Origin: Yinghuangia elevatio
GTDB lineage: Bacteria; Actinomycetota; Actinomycetes; Streptomycetales; Streptomycetaceae
DNA: 64,000 nt
Reading direction: 5' to 3'
NCBI RefSeq assembly: GCF_040649515.1
Contig: NZ_JBEZFP010000018.1
Span: 1-64,000 of the forward strand
Under the pieces are notes generated by a model. The model was given only the letters and a program-made list of their open reading frames with translations. It made no database searches and had not been told where the DNA came from. A program made the position numbers and the translations under genes. Below are positions 33,995 to 40,954 of the stretch, in pieces. Numbering within the stretch: position 1 is the first letter of the stretch; the number at the start of each line of letters is the position of its first letter.

Positions 33995-34069
33995 ATGCAC
34001 CGACCCACCACCGGATCGCGAGTCCCTGACTCTGTCACTACCTGTTCGTTGACGCAGGTGTCGGCATGA
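33995..34069 (+). CDS. Possible 24-aa leader ORF coupled to the TGT-like gene
   Basis: An ATG preceded by CAGGAGA opens a 24-codon frame (MHRPTTGSRVPDSVTTCSLT...) whose TGA overlaps the ATG of the next gene as ATGA. This arrangement would couple translation of the two. The peptide has no recognisable function and codon bias is weak, so it may be a leader or chance. Confidence 0.35.
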   Translation: MHRPTTGSRVPDSVTTCSLTQVSA

Positions 34070-34899
34070 CCACTCCTCGGCCCGCGATGACGTTCTACCT
34101 CGGGACGCACCAGCCCGGATGGCTCGCCACCGCAGGCGTCCCGCTGTTCGTCTCCCGAACGCGCATCCATCAGTCCCGCCGGCCGCGTCGGCGTACCTAC
34201 CCGCGCGCGATCACCCGGTGGGCGATGGACTCGGGTGGGTTCACCGAACTCCAACGCTTCGGTGGTTGGCGGCACACGCCTGCGCAGTACGCCGCGGAAG
34301 TGCGGCACATCGCTGCGGAGATCGGGCGGATGGACTGGGTGGCACCGCAAGACTGGATGTGCGAACCGATCGTCATCCGGGGCGGCACTGCCGGGCCGAT
34401 TCAGTTCGCTGGGACCGGGCTCAGCGTCGCCGAGCACCAGCGCCGCACCGTCGGCAACCTGCTTGAGTTGCGTGCGTTGGCGCCCGAACTGCCGTGGGTG
34501 CCCGTCCTGCAAGGCTGGACGCTGTCGGATTACCTGCGCTGCGTTGATCTGTACGGCCGTGCCGGGATCGACCTGACTGGTGAGCCGCTGGTCGGCCTCG
34601 GATCGGTTTGCCGCCGACAGGCCACCCAGGAAGCCACCCGCATCGTGACCACCCTGGCCGGGCTCGGTCTGCGGTTGCACGGGTTCGGGTTCAAAACGCT
34701 CGGCCTGCGCAGCTGCGCACACGCGCTCGCGTCGTCGGACTCCCTTGCCTGGTCGTACGACGCGCGCCGCAAACCCGCGATGACGGGCCACACGCACCGC
34801 AACTGCGCGAACTGCCAGCTCTACGCCCTGCGCTGGCGCCACGCGCTCCTGAAGAACCTTCCGCCCTGGCACCAGCCCGAATTGACGGCTGCCGCGTGA
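34066..34899 (+). CDS. TGT-like deazaguanine base-exchange protein (DpdA/DUF7221-like)
   Basis: A 277-aa protein resembling the tRNA-guanine transglycosylase superfamily members found on mobile elements (DpdA-like or DUF7221 proteins). Landmarks are FYLGTHQPGWLATAGVPLFVSR, the TGT-type WAMDSGGFTEL (the Asp matches the TGT DSGGF residue), WVAPQDWMCEP, WVPVLQGWTLSDYLRCVDLYG, GLGSVCRRQ, LHGFGFKTLGL and SSDSLAWSYDARRKP, ending in HRNCANCQLYALRWR. DpdA enzymes insert preQ0-type bases into DNA; TGTs act on tRNA. No preQ0 synthesis or dpdB/C genes are in this window, so the substrate is open. Confidence 0.75.
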   Translation: MTTPRPAMTFYLGTHQPGWLATAGVPLFVSRTRIHQSRRPRRRTYPRAITRWAMDSGGFTELQRFGGWRHTPAQYAAEVRHIAAEIGRMDWVAPQDWMCEPIVIRGGTAGPIQFAGTGLSVAEHQRRTVGNLLELRALAPELPWVPVLQGWTLSDYLRCVDLYGRAGIDLTGEPLVGLGSVCRRQATQEATRIVTTLAGLGLRLHGFGFKTLGLRSCAHALASSDSLAWSYDARRKPAMTGHTHRNCANCQLYALRWRHALLKNLPPWHQPELTAAA

Positions 34900-34910
34900 A
34901 GGAGGAACCC

Positions 34911-35924
34911 ATGACGACCCCGAATGACCGCACACGGGTCTGCTCGCGTTGGTCCGCACAGCCCTGCCCCGAAACCGTGGGCCTGCGCCGATACACCAAC
35001 GGCTACTTCTGCCCCGCACATGCGCCCGGCGCGGTTGCCCCGCCGTTGCCCGACGCCAACCCGCTCAAGACAGCGGCACTCGCCTACGCGGCGCGCGGAT
35101 GGCACGTCTTCCCCATCACACCGGGCGGCCGGGTGTCCGCGGTCACGGACTGGCCGAACCGGGCCACCGCGACGGACACCGCGCGCATCGCCCGCTGTTG
35201 GGAGCACCGCCCGTACAACATCGGTATCGCGTGTGGGCCGTCCGGTCTGGTCGTCGTGGACCTGGACATGCCGAAGAGCGAGGACGACAAGCCGAAGGAT
35301 GAGTGGGCGGGGGAGCAGGTGAGCTGCGGGGCGGATGTGCTCGCGGTCCTTGCCGCACGCGCCGGCGAGCCGTTCCCGGACCACACGTTCACCGTGACCA
35401 CCCAAGCAGGCGGAACGCACCTGTACTTCGCCGCTCCGGACAGCTTGGCGTTGCCGAGCACGTCGGGCAAGCACGGGTGGAAGGTCGACACTCGCGCGAA
35501 CGGCGGGTACGTCATCGCCGCAGGCAGCGTCCGCAACGACCGCCCCTACACCGTCACTCGTGACGTGCCTGTGGCGCCGTTGCCGGACTGGCTGTTCGCC
35601 ATTCTGCGGCCTGCCCCGGTGGCACGGCGACGGGTGCCGACGCCGGTTCTGCGGGACGCGAGCAGGTACGCCACCGTGGCGTTCGAGAACGAGTGCGCCA
35701 ACGTCGAGAGCGCGCCCGACGGAACGCGCGGTGTCACGCTGCTGCGCGCCGCGCGGGCGCTGGGCCGGTTCGTCGCGTCCGGCGACCTGCCGCGTCCGAT
35801 GGTGGAGGACGCTCTTAGGGAAAAAGGGGCTGCGGCCGGAATGGAGGACGCCCGCTGCGTCGCGATCATCCGGAGCGCGCTGAACTGGTCCATCGCCAAC
35901 AACCAGCGTCGGGGGGCGGCATGA
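34911..35924 (+). CDS. Bifunctional DNA primase/polymerase (AEP/Prim-Pol)
   Basis: A 337-aa replication protein. A short N-terminal Cys-containing segment (CSRWSAQPCPETVGLRRYTNGYFCPAH) looks like a zinc ribbon. The Prim-Pol domain (about 50-230) has AALAYAARGWHVFPI, IGIACGPSGLVVVDLDMPK (catalytic Asp pair), TFTVTTQAGGTHLYFAAPD (catalytic His) and VDTRANGGYVIAAGS. A helical C-terminal part (GVTLLRAARALGRFVASGDLP) resembles primase-associated domains. The ATG at 34911 follows GGAGG. It overlaps the DUF3987 gene by 4 nt (ATGA). The two likely start replication of the excised element. Confidence 0.9.
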   Translation: MTTPNDRTRVCSRWSAQPCPETVGLRRYTNGYFCPAHAPGAVAPPLPDANPLKTAALAYAARGWHVFPITPGGRVSAVTDWPNRATATDTARIARCWEHRPYNIGIACGPSGLVVVDLDMPKSEDDKPKDEWAGEQVSCGADVLAVLAARAGEPFPDHTFTVTTQAGGTHLYFAAPDSLALPSTSGKHGWKVDTRANGGYVIAAGSVRNDRPYTVTRDVPVAPLPDWLFAILRPAPVARRRVPTPVLRDASRYATVAFENECANVESAPDGTRGVTLLRAARALGRFVASGDLPRPMVEDALREKGAAAGMEDARCVAIIRSALNWSIANNQRRGAA

Positions 35925-35949
35925 CCAGCCCTACGCCCTTTTTCCCTAA
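35815..35949. repeat. 14-bp inverted repeat across the primase/DUF3987 junction
   Basis: TTAGGGAAAAAGGG (35815-35828) and its perfect complement CCCTTTTTCCCTAA (35936-35949) lie 107 bp apart. They are inside the end of the primase-polymerase gene and the start of the DUF3987 gene. The AT-rich purine run is exceptional in this DNA and encodes unremarkable residues. Confidence 0.7.
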
Positions 35950-37549
35950 CAGCAGCTCTTCCCCCGGCCACCGCGCACCGGCCGGCGCCGACGCCCCGAT
36001 GCCGCACGACGGCGCGGTGTTCGACCGTGCCTTTGACGGGTTCCCGCCGGATGACCTGCTCGCCGCGTTCGACCCGCCCCCGGTATGGGACGAGCCGGTA
36101 CCGCTCGGACAGGTCCGGACCCTGCCCGAGTTCCCCGTGGATGCGCTGCCCGGATGGGTAGCGGACATGGTTGCCGCGGTCGCCGAGGAGACGCAGACCC
36201 CCGCGGACCTTGCCGGGTGCACCGCGCTTGCAGCGTTGTCGACGGCGGCCGGAGGACGTGCGGTGGTCGACGTGCGCGGTGGGTGGCGTGAGCCGGTGAA
36301 CCTATATGTCGCGGTGGCGTTGCCGCCGGCGAACCGCAAGTCCGCGGTGTTCGCCCGCATGACCGGCCCGTTGTTGAAGGCCGAGCAGGTCATGGACGAG
36401 AACGCCATCGGCGCCATCGTGGAAGCCGAGACCACCGCCCGGCTCGCCAAAGCCGCCGCCGAGCGTGCCGCGCAGAAAGCCGCCGGCGCCGATGGCGGGA
36501 AGCGCGACGAACTCACGGCGGAAGCGGTCGCGTTGGCGCAGGCAGCCGAGAGCGTCGCTGTCCCGGCGCGTCCGCAACTGGTGGCCGACGACGCCACGCC
36601 CGAGGCGGTCACCTCGCTTCTCGCCGAGCAGCGCGGGCGTCTGGCGGTGTTGTCCGCCGAGGGCGGGATCTTCGACATCATCGCGGGGCGCTACTCGGGA
36701 ACGCCGAACATGGAAGTGTTCTTGAAAGGCCACGCGGGGGACCTGTTGAAGGTCAACCGGCAGGGCCGACGCGAGTACATCGAACATCCCGCGCTCACCA
36801 TGGGGCTCGCGGTGCAGCCTGCGGTGCTGGAAGACATCGCGAGAGTCAAGGGGTTCGAGGGCCGGGGCCTGCTCGCCCGGTTCCTGTACTCGCTTCCGGT
36901 GTCGCTGGTCGGGCGCCGGAAGATCCTGACCGACCCGGTACCCGAGCAGGTCGCCGACACCTACGCCCGCCGCTTGGGGGCGCTGGTGTTGGCGCTGGCG
37001 GACTGGACCGATCCCGCGGTGCTACCCCTCACACCCGACGCGAACGCGGCCCTCGTGGAACGGCAGGAGCACACCGAACGGCGCCTTGCCGACGGCGGTC
37101 TGCTCGCGCACGTGCGCAACTGGGGCGGCAAGGTCGACGGTGCATCGGTCCGGATCGCCGGACTGCTGCACCTCGCCGCGCATGAGCAGGCGTGGACCCG
37201 ACCGATCGACGCGGACACCGTCCAAGCGGCCGGACGCATCGGGGACTACTTCACCCACCACGCACTCGCCGTGTTCGACCTGATGGGCGCCGATCCGGCA
37301 CGCGACCGCGCGCGTTCGGTGCTGGACCACCTGCGGCACCGCAAGGCCGCCGTGGTCAGCAAGCGGGACCTGTTCACCGGACTGTCCCGCGCCGAGTTCC
37401 CCACCACCGCGGACCTCGATCCGGCGCTCGCGCTGCTCGAAGACCACGGGTGGGTCAGGGCCGGACCGGGACCGGAGCGGCGGGGGCGCGGCCGGCCGCC
37501 GTCGCCGCGGTACGAGACGCACCCGTCCCTGCACAGCCCTGGGGCCTGA
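35921..37549 (+). CDS. DUF3987/YfjI-like replication-associated protein
   Basis: A 542-aa protein of the DUF3987 family, which often follows Prim-Pol genes on plasmids and integrative elements and is regarded as a helicase-like partner. Recognisable parts are ALPGWVADMVAAVAEETQTPADLAGCTALAALSTAAGGR, NLYVAVALPPANRKSAVF (in the P-loop position), a coiled Ala/Glu segment (about 160-200), LAVLSAEGGIFDIIAGRYSG, NMEVFLKGHAGDLLKVNRQGR and GFEGRGLLARFLYSLP. The C-terminus (ARSVLDHLRHRKAAVVSKRDLFTG) is winged-helix-like. It starts at ATG overlapping the previous TGA. The iteron array follows directly after its stop. Confidence 0.85.
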   Translation: MTSPTPFFPNSSSSPGHRAPAGADAPMPHDGAVFDRAFDGFPPDDLLAAFDPPPVWDEPVPLGQVRTLPEFPVDALPGWVADMVAAVAEETQTPADLAGCTALAALSTAAGGRAVVDVRGGWREPVNLYVAVALPPANRKSAVFARMTGPLLKAEQVMDENAIGAIVEAETTARLAKAAAERAAQKAAGADGGKRDELTAEAVALAQAAESVAVPARPQLVADDATPEAVTSLLAEQRGRLAVLSAEGGIFDIIAGRYSGTPNMEVFLKGHAGDLLKVNRQGRREYIEHPALTMGLAVQPAVLEDIARVKGFEGRGLLARFLYSLPVSLVGRRKILTDPVPEQVADTYARRLGALVLALADWTDPAVLPLTPDANAALVERQEHTERRLADGGLLAHVRNWGGKVDGASVRIAGLLHLAAHEQAWTRPIDADTVQAAGRIGDYFTHHALAVFDLMGADPARDRARSVLDHLRHRKAAVVSKRDLFTGLSRAEFPTTADLDPALALLEDHGWVRAGPGPERRGRGRPPSPRYETHPSLHSPGA

Positions 37550-37558
37550 CGAACCCTG

Positions 37559-37813
37559 CCGCAGAAACCGCACAATCCGCAGAACTGCCCGCGCATGCGG
37601 TCTGACCTGCGGCGATACCCGACCGGCCGCCGTTCCGCAGAACTCCCCCTTATCCCGCAGAAATACGCGGGAGCGACACGGCGGCCGGTCGGCACCACAC
37701 GCGCGGCTATTTCTGCGGAATAAGGCCCTGTTTCTGCGGAGGTCACCGCCCACCGCATCACCGCAGGTCACAGCCCCGATCCCGGGTTTCTGCGGATTCT
37801 GCGGTTTCTGCGG
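37559..37813. repeat. Iteron array: candidate AICE replication origin
   Basis: Nine copies of a 9-bp motif lie in the 315-bp gap between the DUF3987 gene and xis. Four read CCGCAGAA(A/C) at 37559, 37577, 37635 and 37655. Five read in the opposite sense as (T/A)TTCTGCGG at 37710, 37731, 37787, 37796 and 37805. The last three are directly abutting. The inward/outward symmetry and the link to replication genes suggest an origin bound by the Prim-Pol/DUF3987 proteins. An Xis-binding array is the main alternative. Confidence 0.65.
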
Positions 37814-37864
37814 CGCCCGAGCCGCGACCCCTCACGCCAACTTGCCCCAGGAAGGAGCGGGACC

Positions 37865-38077
37865 GTGCCCGACCGGTTCCTGTCGGTTCCCGAAGTCGCC
37901 GAGCGCATGGGCTTCGACAACGAGCGCTTCGTCCGGCGCCTCGTGGCTGAACGCCGCATCCAGTACGTCAAGTTCGGTTCTCACGTCCGCATCAAGGAGA
38001 GCGTTGTGATCGCGTACATCGACGCGAACACGGTGCAGCCGCTCCGTCCGCGCCGTCGTACCTGGAGGGCCGCATAG
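37865..38077 (+). CDS. xis: Excisionase (Xis), small winged-HTH
   Basis: A 70-aa basic DNA-binding protein with the excisionase/MerR-like helix-turn-helix: FLSVPEVAERMGFDNERFVRRLVAERRIQYVKFGSHVRIKESVVIAYI, then a basic tail. It assists the integrase in excision. The GTG at 37865 follows GGAAGGAG. Its TAG stop overlaps the GTG of int by one base, so the pair is translated together, as usual for AICEs. Confidence 0.9.
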   Translation: MPDRFLSVPEVAERMGFDNERFVRRLVAERRIQYVKFGSHVRIKESVVIAYIDANTVQPLRPRRRTWRAA

Positions 38078-39276
38078 TGGCAAAGAAGCGTGGCCCCAAG
38101 AAGGGCAAGCCCATGCGCCGGTTTGGTGCGGTGCGGCAGTACCGGTCCGGCCGTTGGACCGCGTCCTACCTCGACCCGACCGGTGCGCGCCAACGGGCAC
38201 CCGAGACGTTCGCGACTCGGGAGGACGCCGAGATCTGGCTGTCCCAGATCGAGGCGGACATCACCCGCAAGGACTGGCGCGACCCGGACGCCGGCGCCGT
38301 CAACTTCGAGGACTACGCGCGCAAGTGGGTCGCCGAGCGCGGGGTGGCACCCACAACCGAGGAACTGTACGAGCGCCTGCTTCGCCTGCACATCCTCCCC
38401 ACGTTCGGCGAGTCGGACGTGGACGAGATCACCCCGCCCAAGGTCCGCGCATGGCGAGCCGAACGGCTCAAGACCACGGGGGCGGGCAGCACCGTCGCAA
38501 AGTCGTACCGGCTCCTCAAGGCGGTTCTGGAGACCGCGACCGATGACGAGTTGATTCGCCGGAACCCCTGCCGCATCCGGGGAGCAGGCAAGGAGACCGC
38601 CCGCGAACGCGAAATCGCGAGCGTCGCCGAAGTCGACGCCCTCGCCGATGCCGTGGGCCCACGTTGGCGGCTCATGGTGTACCTGGGCGCCTACGGCCCG
38701 ATGCGTCCGGAGGAGCAGGCCGAACTCCGGCGCAAGGATGTGCGGCTGGAGACGATGACGATCCGCGTTCGGCAGGCGGCCCCGGAACTGAGCACCGGAC
38801 GCCGGGTGATCGGCGAGACGAAGTCCGAGGCTGGTATGCGCACGATCGTGCTCCCGGCATTCTTGCGCGACGAAGTGCGCAACCATCTCGACTGGTACGC
38901 CGAGCAGGGGCCGGACGGTCTGCTGTTCGTAGGAGAGAAGGGCGCCCCGTTCCGCCGATCCTCGTTCGGCAGGAAGTGGCGGAAAGCGCGCGAGAAGGTC
39001 GGGCTGCCCGAGGGGTTCGTCTTCTACGACCTGCGGCACACTGGGCACACGCTCTCGACCCGATCCGGCGCGACGCTCAAGGACACGATGGTGCGCGCCG
39101 GACAGTCCTCCGAGAAGGCCGCACTGATCTATCAGCACTCCGACCACACGCGCCAACAAGAGGTCGCCGACGGTCTGGACAAGATGGTGCGCAAGCAGCG
39201 CAAGAAGGCCGCGAAGCAGGCTCGTAAGGAGCGCAAGAAGGGCACAGGTGGTGCGGACGTGGTGCGCGGCGCCTGA
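38077..39276 (+). CDS. int: Tyrosine site-specific integrase
   Basis: A 399-aa tyrosine recombinase that integrates and excises the element at tRNA-Gly. The arm-binding N-terminus (RRFGAVRQYRSGRWTASYLDPTGARQRAPETFATREDAEIWL) is followed by the SAM-like core-binding domain (TTEELYERLLRLHILPTFGE). The catalytic domain has R210 (PMRPEEQAELRRKDV), R320 (FYDLRHTGHT) and nucleophile Y352 (ALIYQHSD). The usual box II His is Tyr317 here, a substitution shared with the remnant integrase. The Lys/Arg-rich C-terminus is longer than in many relatives. The stop codon lies 51 bp from the attR core. Confidence 0.95.
   Translation: MAKKRGPKKGKPMRRFGAVRQYRSGRWTASYLDPTGARQRAPETFATREDAEIWLSQIEADITRKDWRDPDAGAVNFEDYARKWVAERGVAPTTEELYERLLRLHILPTFGESDVDEITPPKVRAWRAERLKTTGAGSTVAKSYRLLKAVLETATDDELIRRNPCRIRGAGKETAREREIASVAEVDALADAVGPRWRLMVYLGAYGPMRPEEQAELRRKDVRLETMTIRVRQAAPELSTGRRVIGETKSEAGMRTIVLPAFLRDEVRNHLDWYAEQGPDGLLFVGEKGAPFRRSSFGRKWRKAREKVGLPEGFVFYDLRHTGHTLSTRSGATLKDTMVRAGQSSEKAALIYQHSDHTRQQEVADGLDKMVRKQRKKAAKQARKERKKGTGGADVVRGA
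39247..39266. repeat. Candidate integrase arm sites, right end
   Basis: GGTGGTGCG (39247-39255) and CGTGGTGCG (39258-39266) lie 11 bp apart within the last codons of int. They mirror the pair near attL with the same spacing. Confidence 0.45.
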
Positions 39277-39295
39277 ATAGGTCTAGACAACGAAC

Positions 39296-39322
39296 AAGGC
39301 CCAGGTCCCTGACCTGGGCCTT
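39296..39322. terminator. int terminator next to attR
   Basis: AAGGCCCAGGTC and GACCTGGGCCTT form a perfect 12-bp stem with a 3-nt loop, placed between the int stop codon and the att core. It may also end transcripts leaving the tRNA-Gly gene on the other strand. Confidence 0.7.
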
Positions 39323-39327
39323 ACGTC

Positions 39328-39371
39328 TGGAGCGGGCGACGAGAATCGAACTCGCGCTCTGAGCTTGGGAA
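39328..39371. repeat. attR core (44-bp direct repeat)
   Basis: Identical to 21716-21759 and forming the 3' half, from anticodon arm to CCA, of the intact tRNA-Gly gene. The element thus restores the tRNA on insertion. Confidence 0.92.
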
Positions 39372-39401
39372 GCTCATGTTCTACCATTAAACTACGCCCG
39401 C
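39328..39401 (-). tRNA. tRNA-Gly (anticodon CCC)
   Basis: A 71-nt cloverleaf plus encoded CCA on the minus strand. The acceptor pairs GCGGGCG with CGCCCGC and the discriminator is T. The anticodon arm is TGAGC-TTCCCAA-GCTCA with anticodon CCC, and the T-loop has the GTTCGATTC motif. Short D- and variable loops are normal for tRNA-Gly. It is the integration target of the AICE and, judging from the integrase remnant, of an earlier element. Confidence 0.95.
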
Positions 39402-39536
39402 GTTGCGGCCCTGGTGGGGGTCGCGGGTCACACTGTACCTGATTCGGTTGGTGGGGTGCAGGCGTGTTTTGGGGTGGGGGCGGGCCGGGGTGGTGCCGTT
39501 TGGGTGTATCCCGGGGGCAGCGACTACCCTCTGTCT

Positions 39537-40112
39537 GTGCTGCTTTCGGACAAGGACATTCGCGCGGAGATCGACGCCGGTCGGGTTGGCATCGACCCGT
39601 TTCAGCCGGAGATGGTGCAGCCGTCCAGTGTGGATGTCCGACTTGATCGGTTTTTTCGGGTCTTTGAGAACCACCGGTACCCGCACATCGATCCTGCGGT
39701 GGAGCAGCCTGATCTGACCCGGCTCATCGAGCCGGAGGGGGACGAGCCGTTCATTCTGCATCCGGGCGAGTTCGTGTTGGCGTCGACGTACGAGGTCATC
39801 ACGCTGCCGGATGACGTGGCGAGTCGGCTCGAGGGCAAGAGTTCGCTCGGGCGGTTGGGGTTGCTGACGCACTCGACCGCCGGGTTCATCGATCCGGGGT
39901 TCTCGGGGCACGTGACCCTGGAGTTGTCGAACGTGGCGACGCTGCCGATCAAGTTGTGGCCGGGGATGAAGATCGGGCAGCTGTGCCTGTTCCGGTTGTC
40001 GTCGCCCGCCGAGTTTCCGTACGGGTCGTCGGTGTACGGCTCGCGGTACCAGGGGCAGCGGGGGCCGACGGCCTCGCGCTCGTTCCAGAGTTTCCACCGT
40101 ACGAAGATCTGA
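39537..40112 (+). CDS. dcd: dCTP deaminase
   Basis: Deaminates dCTP to dUTP in pyrimidine nucleotide synthesis; some actinobacterial members also act as dUTPase. The 191-aa protein has the whole family pattern: LLSDKDIRAEIDAGRVGIDPF, VQPSSVDVRLDRFFRVF, LEGKSSLGRLGLLTHSTAGFIDPGFSGHVTLELSNVA and KIGQLCLFRLSSPAEFPYGS. The GTG at 39537 has no Shine-Dalgarno; a TACCCT at about 12 nt upstream suggests a leaderless transcript. It lies just beyond the tRNA-Gly gene, so the AICE sits between host genes and interrupts no protein gene. Confidence 0.95.
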   Translation: MLLSDKDIRAEIDAGRVGIDPFQPEMVQPSSVDVRLDRFFRVFENHRYPHIDPAVEQPDLTRLIEPEGDEPFILHPGEFVLASTYEVITLPDDVASRLEGKSSLGRLGLLTHSTAGFIDPGFSGHVTLELSNVATLPIKLWPGMKIGQLCLFRLSSPAEFPYGSSVYGSRYQGQRGPTASRSFQSFHRTKI

Positions 40113-40195
40113 CGGTGCCGGCCTCGGGTCGGCAGGTGCAGAAGTCAGGACAGCGGCGCGCGGCGCCGCCCGAACACGTAGGTAGGGCCCCGACA

Positions 40196-40693
40196 ATGAC
40201 CGACGTGCGCGAGAACCTCACCTGGGAGCTCCTCGGCACCGCGACGCGGGAGCTTGCGGAGCGGGTCGCGGAGGACGGGTACGAGCCGGACATCATCCTG
40301 TCGATCGCGCGCGGCGGCGTGTTCGCGGCGGGGGCGCTGGCGTACGCGCTTGATGTCAAGAATCTGCACCTGGTGAACGTCGAGTTCTACACCGGCGTGG
40401 GGACCACGCTGGAGATGCCGATCATGTTGGCGCCGGTGCCGAACGTCATCGACTTCACGGACAAGAAGGTGTTGGTGGCGGACGACGTCGCCGACACCGG
40501 CAAGACGCTGAAGCTGGTGCGCGACTTCTGCGAGGGTGCGGTGGCCGATGTGCGCTGCGCGGTCATCTACGAGAAGCCGCAGTCGTCGGTGAAGTGCGAG
40601 TACGTGTGGAAGTACACCGAGGACTGGATCAATTTCCCGTGGTCGGTGCTGCCGCCGGTGGTCACCCGGGAAGGCCAGATCCTCGACGCGTAG
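40196..40693 (+). CDS. Purine-type phosphoribosyltransferase
   Basis: A 165-aa type I phosphoribosyltransferase. The PRPP-binding loop VLVADDVADTGKTLKLV (about 99-115) and the upstream PDIILSIARGGVFAAGALAYALDV are diagnostic. The end of the protein (EYVWKYTEDWINFPWSVLPPVV) matches actinobacterial xanthine/hypoxanthine PRT-like proteins. Substrate choice (xanthine, hypoxanthine or guanine) cannot be read with certainty. It starts at ATG 40196, 83 bp after dcd on the same strand, and ends in a strong terminator. It may share a transcript with dcd. Confidence 0.85.
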   Translation: MTDVRENLTWELLGTATRELAERVAEDGYEPDIILSIARGGVFAAGALAYALDVKNLHLVNVEFYTGVGTTLEMPIMLAPVPNVIDFTDKKVLVADDVADTGKTLKLVRDFCEGAVADVRCAVIYEKPQSSVKCEYVWKYTEDWINFPWSVLPPVVTREGQILDA

Positions 40694-40771
40694 GGGAGCC
40701 GGAGTCCCCGGACCGCGGATGCGGCGGGCAGTTGGGTGAGCCGCCGGACGGACAACTGGAAGCAGACGTGA

Positions 40772-40811
40772 CGAAGGCCCCGTGGCCGGGTGGGTGGCGA
40801 CGGGGCCTTCG
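40772..40811. terminator. Stem-loop terminator
   Basis: CGAAGGCCCCGT and ACGGGGCCTTCG form a perfect 12-bp stem with a 16-nt loop between the phosphoribosyltransferase gene and the convergent primase-like gene. Confidence 0.75.
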
Positions 40812-40954
40812 CGCGGCACTGTGCGGCACTGCTGGGACCCGGGGACCGTGAGTGCGGGGGTCGGCCGGGTCCGGCCCGCTTCCGCGTCCCCGGACGGCGT
40901 GGCCGGGCGGGCGACGACCGTGCGGTGCGGATGCGGTGCGGGCAGGGGAAGCGC

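Larger units (their letters stand above)
21716..39371. mobile_element. AICE integrated in tRNA-Gly(CCC), about 17.7 kb
   Basis: An actinomycete integrative and conjugative element bounded by perfect 44-bp direct repeats. The right copy rebuilds the tRNA-Gly gene. Module order is: leftward cargo cassette (21.9-25.4 kb), leftward regulators (25.6-27.2 kb), rightward transfer block with Spd-like and TraB proteins (27.6-33.4 kb), SSB, a TGT-like protein, primase-polymerase and DUF3987 replication genes, an iteron array (37.56-37.81 kb), xis and int. This fits pSAM2-type elements that transfer as double-stranded DNA with a single FtsK-like translocase. All core modules appear intact, so mobility is plausible. 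Confidence 0.93.
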
